A stretch of 64,000 bases of DNA from Kocuria soli (GTDB taxonomy: Bacteria > Actinomycetota > Actinomycetes > Actinomycetales > Micrococcaceae), in NCBI RefSeq assembly GCF_003797835.1, contig NZ_RKMF01000002.1:217403-281402 (forward strand), read 5' to 3'. The notes beneath the pieces were generated by a model. The model worked only from the letters and a program-made list of their open reading frames with translations, ran no database searches and was not told where the DNA came from. Both the position numbers and the translations under genes were made by a program. Below are positions 39,702 to 48,094 of the stretch, one piece after another (the stretch's first letter is position 1; the number at the start of each line of letters is the position of its first letter).

Positions 39702-41141
39702 ATGAGCCACGAGCACAATCCCCAACAGCGCACGTACAACCCGCAGGAGCCGGTCGAGGCGCAGTCCGTCGAGGACCTCGACGTCGCTGCTTTCCGTCGG
39801 GCCAATGACGAAGGTTTCGAGCAGGTCATGACCGATCTGAAGAACCTCGTGTCCATTCCGGGACTCGCATGGGAGTCCTTCGACCATGCAAACCTGGAGC
39901 ACAGCGCTCACGCCGTGCGGGATCTGCTGGTCGCCGAAGGCTTCCCGTCGGTCGAGATCCACGCCGCGGACGGAGACAGCCTTCACCCGGCGATCATCGC
40001 CCGGAAGCCCGCCGAGCCGGGGAAGCCCACGGTCCTGCTCTACGCACACCACGACGTCCAACCTCCCGGTGACCTCACCGCCTGGAGTTCGGACCCGTTC
40101 GTGGCCGACGAGCGCTCCGGCCGTCTCTACGGGCGCGGTGCCGCCGACGACAAGGCCGGGATCATGGCGCACGTCGGTGCCATTCGGGTGCTCCGCAAGA
40201 TGTTGGGCGACGACCACGGCCTGGGCATCACCGTCTTCATCGAAGGCGAAGAGGAAGTCGGCTCGCCACACTTCGGCCAGTTCCTGGAACGCCACCAGGA
40301 GAAGCTCGCCGCGGACGCCATCGTGATCGCCGATTCGGCCAACTGGGAGGCCGGCGCGCCCACCCTGACCACCGGGCTCAGGGGAGTGGTCGGTGCCGAG
40401 GTCACCGTGCGCGTCCTGGACCACGCTCTCCACTCAGGCGGCTACGGCGGACCAATCCTGGACGCCCCGACCCTCTTGGCTCGCCTCATCGCCAGCCTCC
40501 ACGACGACGACGGGGCGGTCGCCGTCGAAGGCTTGGTGCACGCACCTGAACCAGCGATCGACTACCCGGAGGACAGATTCCGCGCCGACGCGGGGCTGCT
40601 GGAGGGTATGGAACTGGCCGGGCGCGGCTCGATCACGTCGCGGCTGTGGTCACAGCCGGCAATCTCGGTCACGGGGATCGACGCCACCCGCGTGGACGTC
40701 GCATCCAACACAATCGCCCCCTCCGCACGGGCCAAGATCTCCCTGCGCATCGCTCCTGGCCAGGATCCTCAGGCAGCGGCGGACGTGCTCACGAAGCACC
40801 TGGAGAGCCACGCCCCGTTCGGGGCGCAGGTGGAAGTCGGTATCGACGAGAAGGGGCCGGCGTTCAGCACGGACACTAGTTCCGACGCGGCGCAGGAGAT
40901 GCTCTGGGCGCTGAGCGAGTCCTGGCAACGCGACGCGCTGGAAGCAGGGATGGGCGGTTCGATCCCGTTCACGGCCCAGCTGCGGGAGAAGAACCCGCAG
41001 GCAACCATCCTGATCACCGGCGTGGAGGATCCGGACACCCGCGCCCACGGCATCGACGAGTCCCTGCACATCGAGGATTTCCGGCTCGCCGTGCTCGCCG
41101 AGGCGCTGTGGTTGGCCCGGCGGTCCCGGGCCCGGGCGTAG
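39702..41141 (+). CDS. M20-family dipeptidase
   Basis: A 479-residue zinc peptidase of the M20/ArgE/CNDP-like group. The metal ligands are seen in LLYAHHDVQPPGD (His, with the following Asp), LYGRGAADDKAG (bridging Asp), FIEGEEEVGSPHF (catalytic and metal Glu pair), IVIADSANW, and a His near the C-terminus. The lid domain is at about residues 210-370 (GLRGVVGAEVTVRVLDHALHSGGYGG). It is expected to cleave short peptides in the cytoplasm. Start ATG has TAAGCT 6 nt before it. Confidence 0.88.
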   Translation: MSHEHNPQQRTYNPQEPVEAQSVEDLDVAAFRRANDEGFEQVMTDLKNLVSIPGLAWESFDHANLEHSAHAVRDLLVAEGFPSVEIHAADGDSLHPAIIARKPAEPGKPTVLLYAHHDVQPPGDLTAWSSDPFVADERSGRLYGRGAADDKAGIMAHVGAIRVLRKMLGDDHGLGITVFIEGEEEVGSPHFGQFLERHQEKLAADAIVIADSANWEAGAPTLTTGLRGVVGAEVTVRVLDHALHSGGYGGPILDAPTLLARLIASLHDDDGAVAVEGLVHAPEPAIDYPEDRFRADAGLLEGMELAGRGSITSRLWSQPAISVTGIDATRVDVASNTIAPSARAKISLRIAPGQDPQAAADVLTKHLESHAPFGAQVEVGIDEKGPAFSTDTSSDAAQEMLWALSESWQRDALEAGMGGSIPFTAQLREKNPQATILITGVEDPDTRAHGIDESLHIEDFRLAVLAEALWLARRSRARA

Positions 41142-41144
41142 GGT
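41139..41144 (+). promoter_or_regulatory. Putative -10 for the ErpA-type gene
   Basis: TAGGGT followed by GGAGA, overlapping the dipeptidase stop codon. The same 11-mer TAGGGTGGAGA occurs before pyk (61356-61366), and TAGGGTGGGG before hisE. Confidence 0.4.
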
Positions 41145-41294
41145 GGAGACGTACGGTTCAGCCGACTCGGTGGCTTCCGGGCAACTCGAAAGCGCATCAC
41201 GGAATGATTCGCGCCGGGCGATGGTTGCACCCGTACGAGGCTTGTATCCGGGCGAGGAATCCGCGCCCACGGCATGTACGGAGGAGAAGAACGC

Positions 41295-41663
41295 ATGAGC
41301 GTCACCACTGAGAACGTCACCACGGAGGGCCTGCCGACCCACGGCGTCAACCTCACCGACGTGGCCGCGCAGAAGGTCCACGCGTTGCTCGACCAGGAGG
41401 GCCGCACCGACCTTCGTCTGCGGGTGGCGGTCCAGCCCGGGGGCTGCTCGGGCCTGATCTACCAGCTCTACTTCGACGAGCGGGTTCTCGACGGCGACGC
41501 GGTCAAGGACTTCGAGGGTGTCGAGGTCATCGTGGACAAGATGTCCGTCCCGTACCTGGAGGGCTCGACCATCGACTTCGAGGACACCATCCAGAAGCAG
41601 GGCTTCTCCATCGACAACCCCAACGCCCAGGGATCCTGCGCCTGTGGAGACTCCTTCCACTGA
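41295..41663 (+). CDS. erpA: A-type iron-sulfur cluster carrier (ErpA/IscA-like)
   Basis: A 122-residue Fe-S carrier that delivers clusters to apoproteins. The three conserved cysteines are present: GGCSGLIYQLYFDE, and CAC near the C-terminus (GSCACGDSF). Start ATG at 41295 has GGAGGAG about 9 nt upstream; a further in-frame ATG 7 codons upstream lacks this. It is the only Fe-S assembly gene in the window and stands just before the cta genes, as in many actinobacteria. A strong hairpin ends its transcript. Confidence 0.9.
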   Translation: MSVTTENVTTEGLPTHGVNLTDVAAQKVHALLDQEGRTDLRLRVAVQPGGCSGLIYQLYFDERVLDGDAVKDFEGVEVIVDKMSVPYLEGSTIDFEDTIQKQGFSIDNPNAQGSCACGDSFH

Positions 41664-41769
41664 TCACAAGGCGGGGAGTCAGGGGCCGGTCTGAGCGGGG
41701 GTCGTGGAAACAGTTGCCACACCAAAGAGATGAGGCACCCGCGGACCCCGAACTCTTCGCGAACCACCC

Positions 41770-41809
41770 GAGGAACCCCGCATACCCACACGGGTATGCG
41801 GGGTTCCTC
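41770..41809. terminator. Strong hairpin terminator after erpA
   Basis: 18-bp perfect stem (41770-41787 with 41792-41809) and a 4-nt loop. No T tract on the plus strand. Confidence 0.75.
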
Positions 41810-41874
41810 CCGTTCCCGGGCCGTGGCGGCGTGCGAAACATGGCTCCGGCTCCGAATCTCGGCGGACACACGGA

Positions 41875-41889
41875 CTGACACAGTGTCAG
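41875..41889. promoter_or_regulatory. Palindrome upstream of ctaC
   Basis: CTGACAC-A-GTGTCAG, a perfect 7-1-7 dyad about 20 bp before a -10-like TAAGCT (41910-41915). It lies where a -35 would be, so it is a candidate operator for the oxidase genes. It resembles a CRP/FNR-type half-site pair only loosely. Confidence 0.35.
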
Positions 41890-41995
41890 CACAAGGACAA
41901 CTCAAGGGGTAAGCTCAGGGGGAAACAGCATGCCTCGGTACGGGTCGGTCCCAATCCCCGTGCCTGGCGCACCACCAGAAGAGGAAGGGCCGTCT

Positions 41996-42907
41996 GTGAG
42001 TTCGCACTCCCGAACCGGCAGCCGTCGCACCAGGGCTTTGAAGCTAACCGGCCTCGGCGCTATTGCAGTCCTAGCCCTGACGGGCTGTAAAGAGGAAGTC
42101 CGCAACGCCTGGATGCCGATCGGAGACTCGGCCCCCACGGACAACGCAGAGAACATCCTGAACCTGTGGGTCGGTTCCTGGATCGCGGCCCTCAGCGTCG
42201 GTCTGGTCGCCTGGGGCCTCATGCTCTGGTGCATGGTCGCCTACCGTCGTCGCAAGAACGAGGTCGGCTACCCCCGCCAGGTCGCCTACCACCTGCCGCT
42301 GGAGATCTTCTACACGATCGTGCCGATCGCGCTCATCGTGTCCCAGTTCTTCTTCTCCGAACGGGCGCTGACCGAGATCGTCCCGCGGCACGACAACCCC
42401 GATGCCACCATCGAGATCATCGGCAAGCAGTGGGCTTGGGACTTCAACTACGTGGACGACGACGTCTACTACTCCGGGACGCAGGCCCACCTGAACGAAG
42501 ACGGTTCGGAGGGCGTCGAAGAGACCCTGCCGACCCTCTATCTGCCCGTGGACAGCGACGTCGAGGTCCAGCTCTCCTCCCGCGACGTCATCCACTCTTT
42601 CTGGGTCCCGGCCTTCCTGGAGAAGGTCGACATGATCCCCAACCGCACCAACTACATGAGCTTCCACACCGAGCGTGAAGGCTCCTTCCAGGGCAAGTGC
42701 GCGGAGCTGTGCGGTGAGTACCACTCGGAAATGCTCTTCAACGTGGAGGTCGTCTCCCAGGAGGAGTACGAGAGCCAGATGCAGAAGCTGCGTGACGAGG
42801 GCAACACCGGTCAGGTCGGCGATGACTACAACCGAAACGTGAACGAGAACGAGGACGGCGCGGTCATGCGTGACAACCCCGTCGGCGCGAGCTACGAAGA
42901 GAACTAA
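41996..42907 (+). CDS. ctaC: Cytochrome c oxidase subunit II (lipoprotein)
   Basis: A 303-residue subunit of the aa3 oxidase that accepts electrons at CuA on the outer face. A basic N-terminus (SRTGSRRTRALK), hydrophobic segment and lipobox LTGC mark a lipoprotein signal. Two membrane helices follow (WIAALSVGLVAWGLMLWCMVAY, LPLEIFYTIVPIALIVSQFFF). The CuA ligands are in DVIHSFWVPAF and CAELCGEYHSEM. GTG at 41996 is preferred (AGGAAGG 7 nt upstream) over the upstream in-frame ATG at 41930, which would add 22 residues before the signal. ctaD follows after 9 nt. Confidence 0.94.
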   Translation: MSSHSRTGSRRTRALKLTGLGAIAVLALTGCKEEVRNAWMPIGDSAPTDNAENILNLWVGSWIAALSVGLVAWGLMLWCMVAYRRRKNEVGYPRQVAYHLPLEIFYTIVPIALIVSQFFFSERALTEIVPRHDNPDATIEIIGKQWAWDFNYVDDDVYYSGTQAHLNEDGSEGVEETLPTLYLPVDSDVEVQLSSRDVIHSFWVPAFLEKVDMIPNRTNYMSFHTEREGSFQGKCAELCGEYHSEMLFNVEVVSQEEYESQMQKLRDEGNTGQVGDDYNRNVNENEDGAVMRDNPVGASYEEN

Positions 42908-42916
42908 GGGGCTGAA

Positions 42917-44620
42917 ATGACCACGCTTGAATATTCAGCCGATGAGGCCACAACCGTTGCACCCCGGGTGGTGCCGCGGTCCAAGGGCAAGATCATCGTC
43001 GACTGGTTGACCTCGACCGACCACAAGACCATCGGGTACATGTACCTGATCTCCGCCTTCGTGTTCTTCTGCGTCGGCGGTGTCATGGCACTGCTGATTC
43101 GTGCGGAGCTCTTCGCCCCCGGCATGCAGTTGCTGGAGACCAAGGAGCAGTACAACCAACTGTTCACCATGCACGGCACAATCATGTTGCTCATGTTCGG
43201 CACACCCTTCTTCGTCGGTCTGGCCAACGTGATCGTCCCGTTGCAGATCGGTGCACCTGACGTCGCCTTCCCGCGACTCAATGCACTGGCTTTCTGGTTC
43301 TTCCTGTTCGGGTCCCTCGTGGCCATGGCCGGGTTCTTGACCCCCCAGGGCGCGGCCTCCTTCGGCTGGTTCGCCTACGCGCCGCTGAACTCGACCACGT
43401 TCTCGCCGGGTGTCGGCGGTGACCTCTGGGTCTTCGGTCTTGGCCTGCAGGGCTTCGGCACCATCATGGGTGGCGTCAACTTCATCACCACCATCCTCTG
43501 CATGCGTGCCCCGGGCATGACCATGTGGCGCATGCCGGTGTTCGTCTGGACCACCCTGGTCACCGGCCTGCTGATCATCATGATCTTCCCGCCGCTGGCG
43601 TCCGCGCTGTTCGCACTGGGCATGGACCGTCGCCTCGGCGGCCACATCTTCGACGCCGAAGCCGGCGGAGCAATCCTCTGGCAGCACCTCTTCTGGTTCT
43701 TCGGTCACCCCGAGGTCTACGTGCTGGCACTGCCGTTCTTCGGCATCATCTCTGAGATCCTCCCGGTGTTCTCCCGCAAGCCGCTGTTCGGCTACAAGGG
43801 CCTGGTCTTCGCGACCATCGCCATCGCCGCGCTGTCCGTCACCGTGTGGGCTCACCACATGTACGTGACCGGCTCCGTGCTCCTCGGGTTCTTCTCCTTC
43901 ATGACCATGATGATCGCCGTGCCCACGGGCGTGAAATTCTTCAACTGGATCGGCACCATGTGGCAGGGTTCGTTGACCTTCGAGACCCCCATGCTGTGGG
44001 TCCTCGGCTTCATGTTCACCTTCCTGTTCGGTGGCGTGACCGGCGTCATCCTGGCCACCCCGCCGTTGGACTTCCACGTCTCGGACACCTACTTCGTCGT
44101 CGCGCACTTCCACTACGTGCTCTTCGGCACCCTGGTGTTCGGCATGTTCGCCGCCCTGTACTTCTGGTGGCCCAAGTTCACCGGCAAGATGCTCAACGAG
44201 CGCATCGGCAAGGTGCACTTCTGGATCCTGTTCGTCGGCTTCCACACCACGTTCCTGATCCAGCACTGGCTGGGCGTGATCGGTATGCCGCGTCGCTACG
44301 CCGACTACATGCCTGAGGACGGGTTCACCTGGATGAACCAGCTCTCCACCGTCGGTGCGATCCTGCTGGCCGTGTCCATGATTCCCTGGTTCTGGAACGT
44401 GTACACGACCCACAAGAACGCACCCAAGGTCGAGGTCGACGATCCGTGGGGCTTCGGTGGCTCGCTCGAGTGGGCAACCTCCTGCCCGCCCCCGCGCCAC
44501 AACTTCGTGTCCCTGCCCCGCATCCGTTCGGAGCGTCCGGCACTGGACCTGCACCACCCGGAGCTGGCCGCGGCCTCGCCCCAGCAGTCGATGACCACCC
44601 ACGCCGGAGCGAAGGGCTGA
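42917..44620 (+). CDS. ctaD: Cytochrome c oxidase subunit I
   Basis: A 567-residue heme-copper oxidase subunit with about 12 membrane helices that holds heme a, heme a3 and Cu[18 protein letters not shown] has a heme a ligand His. [23 protein letters not shown] contains the CuB His and the cross-linked Tyr. WAHHMYVTG supplies two CuB His. HFHYVLFGT holds the heme a3 and heme a ligands. The length and loop pattern are those of actinobacterial CtaD. It is followed by ctaF after 7 nt. Confidence 0.97.
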   Translation: MTTLEYSADEATTVAPRVVPRSKGKIIVDWLTSTDHKTIGYMYLISAFVFFCVGGVMALLIRAELFAPGMQLLETKEQYNQLFTMHGTIMLLMFGTPFFVGLANVIVPLQIGAPDVAFPRLNALAFWFFLFGSLVAMAGFLTPQGAASFGWFAYAPLNSTTFSPGVGGDLWVFGLGLQGFGTIMGGVNFITTILCMRAPGMTMWRMPVFVWTTLVTGLLIIMIFPPLASALFALGMDRRLGGHIFDAEAGGAILWQHLFWFFGHPEVYVLALPFFGIISEILPVFSRKPLFGYKGLVFATIAIAALSVTVWAHHMYVTGSVLLGFFSFMTMMIAVPTGVKFFNWIGTMWQGSLTFETPMLWVLGFMFTFLFGGVTGVILATPPLDFHVSDTYFVVAHFHYVLFGTLVFGMFAALYFWWPKFTGKMLNERIGKVHFWILFVGFHTTFLIQHWLGVIGMPRRYADYMPEDGFTWMNQLSTVGAILLAVSMIPWFWNVYTTHKNAPKVEVDDPWGFGGSLEWATSCPPPRHNFVSLPRIRSERPALDLHHPELAAASPQQSMTTHAGAKG

Positions 44621-44627
44621 TCTCCCG

Positions 44628-45032
44628 ATGAAAGCAACCATTTACACCCTCTGGATCGTCGGAATCTTCGTCACCGGTGCCGGGGTCGTCTACGGATTCG
44701 TCACCAGATTCAACGAGTGGGCAGGGTTCCCGGCCATGTTGGCAACGGGTGCAATGTGCTTCATGCTTGCCGTCTACCTGACGCTGGTCCTGCGCTCCAC
44801 CAAGGCGCTGCTGCCGGAGGACGACCTGGAAGGCGAGATCGCTCAGAGCAGTGGTGACTACGGGCACTTCTCGCCGTGGAGCTGGTGGCCGCTCCTGCTG
44901 GGTGCTGCGTGCACCATTCTGGTTCTGGGTCTGGCCATCGACTGGTGGATCCTGGGCCTGGCCGTCCCGCTGGGCATCCTCGGCCTGCTCGGGCTCGTGT
45001 ACGAGTACAGCACCGGCGAGCACGCTCACTGA
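44628..45032 (+). CDS. ctaF: Cytochrome c oxidase subunit IV (actinobacterial)
   Basis: A 134-residue subunit with four hydrophobic segments. The family's start (MKATIYTLWIVGIFVTGAGVVYGFVT) and SPWSWWPLLLGAACTILVLGLAIDWW are typical of the small actinobacterial subunit IV that follows ctaD. Ends with HAH. It is the last gene of ctaC-ctaD-ctaF, closed by a strong terminator. Confidence 0.92.
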   Translation: MKATIYTLWIVGIFVTGAGVVYGFVTRFNEWAGFPAMLATGAMCFMLAVYLTLVLRSTKALLPEDDLEGEIAQSSGDYGHFSPWSWWPLLLGAACTILVLGLAIDWWILGLAVPLGILGLLGLVYEYSTGEHAH

Positions 45033-45075
45033 CGCTTACCGCCATCAGGCGCCTGGTCGCTGATCCAGCCCGATC

Positions 45076-45115
45076 AAACCGCCGCTTCGAACCAACCGGT
45101 TCGAAGCGGCGGTTT
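45076..45115 (+). terminator. Terminator of the cta operon
   Basis: 18-bp perfect stem (45076-45093 with 45098-45115), loop AACC, followed by TCGCTTT. Confidence 0.88.
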
Positions 45116-45278
45116 TCGCTTTGATGCATTGACGGAATCCGAGTGAGGTCGTGGTGCCGTGATGACTGACACATTCGGGCTGGCTGTGCTCTGCTCCATA
45201 CGGGCAGGGTCAGCTTGAGCACTAAGTTCTTGCGGAGCAGTCAACGATCGACAACGACGTCACCGGAGCATCACCGAC

Positions 45279-45488
45279 ATGAACAAGACCGCCTTCTACA
45301 CGCTTCTTCTGCTGGGCAGCGGACTCATCGTCTTCGGGCTGTGGACCTTGGCGGCGGTCGGCCACACGGGACGCGGGTGGATCGCGACCGTCGTCGGGGT
45401 GGCTCTGCTGTGTGCACCCGCGCTGGCACCCGTGTCGAAGGGCGTCTCCGACACTTCGCGGCCAGAGGAGTCTGCAGTGCGGCGCTGA
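45279..45488 (+). CDS. Small membrane protein, unknown function
   Basis: A 69-residue predicted membrane protein with two hydrophobic helices (AFYTLLLLGSGLIVFGLWTLAAV, WIATVVGVALLCAPALAPV) and a charged tail. GGAG lies 11 nt before the ATG. No family is recognised. It stands alone between the cta terminator and hisE, whose promoter begins just after its stop. Hydrophobic pattern and codon use support it as real. Confidence 0.55.
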   Translation: MNKTAFYTLLLLGSGLIVFGLWTLAAVGHTGRGWIATVVGVALLCAPALAPVSKGVSDTSRPEESAVRR

Positions 45489-45535
45489 CACACGACGGCG
45501 GGTCGGTCGTTTTCGGTCGCCCGTGTGCTGGCCGA

Positions 45536-45547
45536 TAGGGTGGGGGC
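45536..45547 (+). promoter_or_regulatory. Putative -10 for leaderless hisE
   Basis: TAGGGT (45536-45541) ends 6 nt before the GTG of hisE. A -35-like TTCGGT lies at 45512-45517, spacing 18. Confidence 0.5.
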
Positions 45548-45811
45548 GTGAAGACTTTCGAACAGCTGTTCGCCGAACTGTCCCAGAAGGCAGTGGAGCG
45601 CCCCGCCGGTTCCGGCACCGTGGCAGAACTGGACCGTGGAGTGCACGGCATCGGCAAGAAGGTGGTTGAAGAGGCCGCCGAAGTGTGGATGGCCTGTGAA
45701 TACGAGTCCGCCGACGAGGCAGCCGAGGAGATTTCCCAGCTGCTCTACCACCTCCAGGTGATGATGGTGGCCAAGGGACTGACGCTCGAGGACGTCTACA
45801 GGCATCTCTGA
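45548..45811 (+). CDS. hisE: Phosphoribosyl-ATP pyrophosphatase
   Basis: An 87-residue enzyme for the second step of histidine synthesis, hydrolysing PR-ATP to PR-AMP. The helical MazG-like core is plain: [56 protein letters not shown], with the EExxE metal site. GTG start with a -10 placed for leaderless initiation. hisG follows 115 nt later. hisE-hisG is the usual actinobacterial order. Confidence 0.95.
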   Translation: MKTFEQLFAELSQKAVERPAGSGTVAELDRGVHGIGKKVVEEAAEVWMACEYESADEAAEEISQLLYHLQVMMVAKGLTLEDVYRHL

Positions 45812-45926
45812 GCCTTCAGTTCAGCACCTCGCTTTCATTCAACACCCCGGTACGCGATGGTCCGCCCGTCCCGCGCCGTGGAATTCCGATCCACTCCGTT
45901 CCATGACTTGAGGAAGAGGACACTCC

Positions 45927-46772
45927 ATGCTCCGCGTAGCCGTGCCCAACAAGGGAGCGCTCTCCGAAGCCGCCTCGTCGATGTTGAAGGAGGCCGGGTA
46001 CCGGCAGCGTCGTGACTCCCGCGAACTGGTCCTGGTGGACCCGGAGAACAACGTCGAGTTCTTCTACCTGCGGCCACGCGACATCGCGGTCTACGTGGGC
46101 GGTGACGTCCTGGACGTGGGGATCACGGGTCGCGACCTGCTCCTGGATTCCGGCGCCGACGCAGACGAGGACCTCGCCCTGGACTTCGCGCGGTCGACCT
46201 TCCGGTTCGCAGGACCACGCGGTGAGTTCGGCGAACTCGCCGATCTGGAGGGAAAGCGAATCGCCACCAGCTACGACCAGCTGCTGCGCGACTACCTCAA
46301 GGACAACGACGTCGCCGCCGAGGTCGTCCGTCTGGACGGCGCGGTTGAGTCGTCGATCCGGCTCGGTGTCGCCGACGCCATCGCCGACGTCGTGGAGACG
46401 GGCAACACCCTGCGCGCCGCCGGGCTCGAAGTCTTCGCCGACCCCATCATGAAGTCCGAAGCCCTGCTGATCCGCTCGCGCCGGGAGGAAGAGCCCGAGG
46501 GGTTGGCCGTTCTCCGCCGCCGCCTCCAGGGCGTTCTGGTTGCGCGGCAGTACGTGATGATCGACTACGACGTCTCTGAATCCGACCTGGAGGCTACGAC
46601 CGCCATCACCCCCGGTATGCAGGGCCCCACGATCTCGCCGCTGGGTCACGGCAACTCGATGGCCGTGCGCGCCATGGTGCGTCGCGCCGACACCAACAAG
46701 GTGATGGACGCGCTGTACGCCGCGGGCGCCAGGGCAATCCTGGTGTCGCCGATTCACGCCGCTCGTATCTGA
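45927..46772 (+). CDS. hisG: ATP phosphoribosyltransferase (long form)
   Basis: A 281-residue enzyme of the first histidine step, joining ATP and PRPP. It is the long HisG form with a C-terminal ACT-like regulatory domain (about residues 205-281, GPTISPLGHGNSMAVRAMVRRADTNKVMDALYAAGARAILVSPI), so feedback inhibition by histidine is expected. LRVAVPNKGALSE at the start and DLGITGRDLL-like VLDVGITGRDLLLDSG are signatures. GAGGAAGAGGA is the Shine-Dalgarno. hisF lies 51 nt downstream. Confidence 0.96.
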   Translation: MLRVAVPNKGALSEAASSMLKEAGYRQRRDSRELVLVDPENNVEFFYLRPRDIAVYVGGDVLDVGITGRDLLLDSGADADEDLALDFARSTFRFAGPRGEFGELADLEGKRIATSYDQLLRDYLKDNDVAAEVVRLDGAVESSIRLGVADAIADVVETGNTLRAAGLEVFADPIMKSEALLIRSRREEEPEGLAVLRRRLQGVLVARQYVMIDYDVSESDLEATTAITPGMQGPTISPLGHGNSMAVRAMVRRADTNKVMDALYAAGARAILVSPIHAARI

Positions 46773-46823
46773 CGCCGGACGGCGTCGTCACGTTCCGCCT
46801 CCCCTCGGAAGGAAGCCCAAGTC

Positions 46824-47588
46824 TTGACCGTTGCTGTACGCGTGATTCCCTGCCTGGACGTCGATGCAGGTCGAGTGGTCAAGGGCGTGAATTTCGAGAA
46901 CCTGCGGGATGCCGGCGACCCCGTGGAACTTGCCGAACGCTACAACCGCGCGGGTGCCGACGAACTAACCTTCTTGGACGTCACCGCGTCCTCCTCGGCC
47001 CGGAGCACGATGTACGACGTCGTGGCCCGAACCGCGGAGCAGGTCTTCATTCCGCTCACGGTGGGAGGCGGCGTCCGTTCCGTTGACGACGTCGACCGAC
47101 TCCTGCGCTGCGGGGCGGACAAGGCATCGATCAACACGGCGGCGATCAACCGGCCGGAGGTGATCAACGAGATCACCCGTCGCTTCGGCAACCAGGTGCT
47201 CGTGCTCTCCTGCGATGCCAAACGCACGGGCAACACCCCGTCGGGATTCGAGGTCACCACGCACGGTGGCCGGAACCTGACCGGGGTGGACGCCGTCGAA
47301 TGGGCGGCCGAGGCCGAGTCGCGTGGAGTCGGGGAGATCCTGCTCAACTCGATGGACGCCGACGGAACACGCGAGGGCTTCGACGTGGACATGATCCGCG
47401 AGGTCCGGTCCGCGACGACGGTGCCGTTGATCGCCTCCGGCGGAGCGGGGGAGCCCGGGCACTTCCCTCCGGCGGTGGCGGCGGGTGCCGACGCCGTCCT
47501 GGCCGCGTCGGTCTTCCACTTCGGACCCGTCGGTGCCATTGCCGAGGTGAAGGCGGCACTGCGCGCCGAGGGTCACGCCGTCCGCTGA
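46824..47588 (+). CDS. hisF: Imidazole glycerol phosphate synthase subunit HisF
   Basis: A 254-residue TIM barrel that forms the cyclase half of IGP synthase. Asp at both catalytic places is present ([18 protein letters not shown] and [15 protein letters not shown]). [31 protein letters not shown] and [15 protein letters not shown] are family motifs. The start is TTG at 46824 with GGAAGGAAG upstream. Its partner HisH is not in the window. The hisI promoter lies just after its stop. Confidence 0.96.
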   Translation: MTVAVRVIPCLDVDAGRVVKGVNFENLRDAGDPVELAERYNRAGADELTFLDVTASSSARSTMYDVVARTAEQVFIPLTVGGGVRSVDDVDRLLRCGADKASINTAAINRPEVINEITRRFGNQVLVLSCDAKRTGNTPSGFEVTTHGGRNLTGVDAVEWAAEAESRGVGEILLNSMDADGTREGFDVDMIREVRSATTVPLIASGGAGEPGHFPPAVAAGADAVLAASVFHFGPVGAIAEVKAALRAEGHAVR

Positions 47589-47611
47589 ACGGGAGACGGC
47601 TCCACCCGCCC

Positions 47612-47622
47612 TATAGTGTCCA
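47612..47622 (+). promoter_or_regulatory. Putative -10 for leaderless hisI
   Basis: TATAGT (47612-47617) ends 5 nt before the GTG at 47623 and 8 nt before ATG 47626. It suggests a new transcript for the hisI-trpE group. No -35 is clear. Confidence 0.45.
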
Positions 47623-48066
47623 GTGATGTCCGAAGAGCCCACCCAGAAAATCCCTGACCGCGCAGCCCCCGGCGACCCTGATCCGGTAACCGCGGAGCAC
47701 GGTCTGCCATCCGAGATCGCACGTGCTCTCAAGCGAGACGACCACGGACTGGTGGCCGCGATCATCCAGCAGTTCGACACGAACGAAGTGCTCATGCTGG
47801 GGTGGATGGACGACGAGGCACTGCACCGGACCCTGAGCACCGGCCGCGTGACGTTCTGGTCCCGCTCCCGTCAGGAGTACTGGCGAAAGGGCGACACCTC
47901 GGGCCACCGCCAGTACGTGCAGTCCGTGGCCCTGGACTGCGACGGCGACGCCTTGCTGATCCGGGTGGACCAGGTGGGCAACGCCTGTCACCGGGACACC
48001 CGGACCTGTTTCGACGGCGGGGACCTGCCCGCCGTCGTCGGGAATGCCGACGCACCATCACGCTGA
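47623..48066 (+). CDS. hisI: Phosphoribosyl-AMP cyclohydrolase
   Basis: A 147-residue zinc enzyme opening the purine ring in the third histidine step. Motifs: [72 protein letters not shown], with the conserved Cys and Asp metal ligands. An N-terminal extension of about 35 residues precedes the core. trpE begins 28 nt after its stop, with AGGAGA, so hisI and trpE are co-transcribed. Confidence 0.94.
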   Translation: MMSEEPTQKIPDRAAPGDPDPVTAEHGLPSEIARALKRDDHGLVAAIIQQFDTNEVLMLGWMDDEALHRTLSTGRVTFWSRSRQEYWRKGDTSGHRQYVQSVALDCDGDALLIRVDQVGNACHRDTRTCFDGGDLPAVVGNADAPSR

Positions 48067-48094
48067 ACCGACCGATCCCGTCAGGAGAACGGAC

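Noticed and set aside
45812..45926. Histidine leader peptide before hisG
   Set aside because: No short frame with a run of His codons and no paired hairpins were found.
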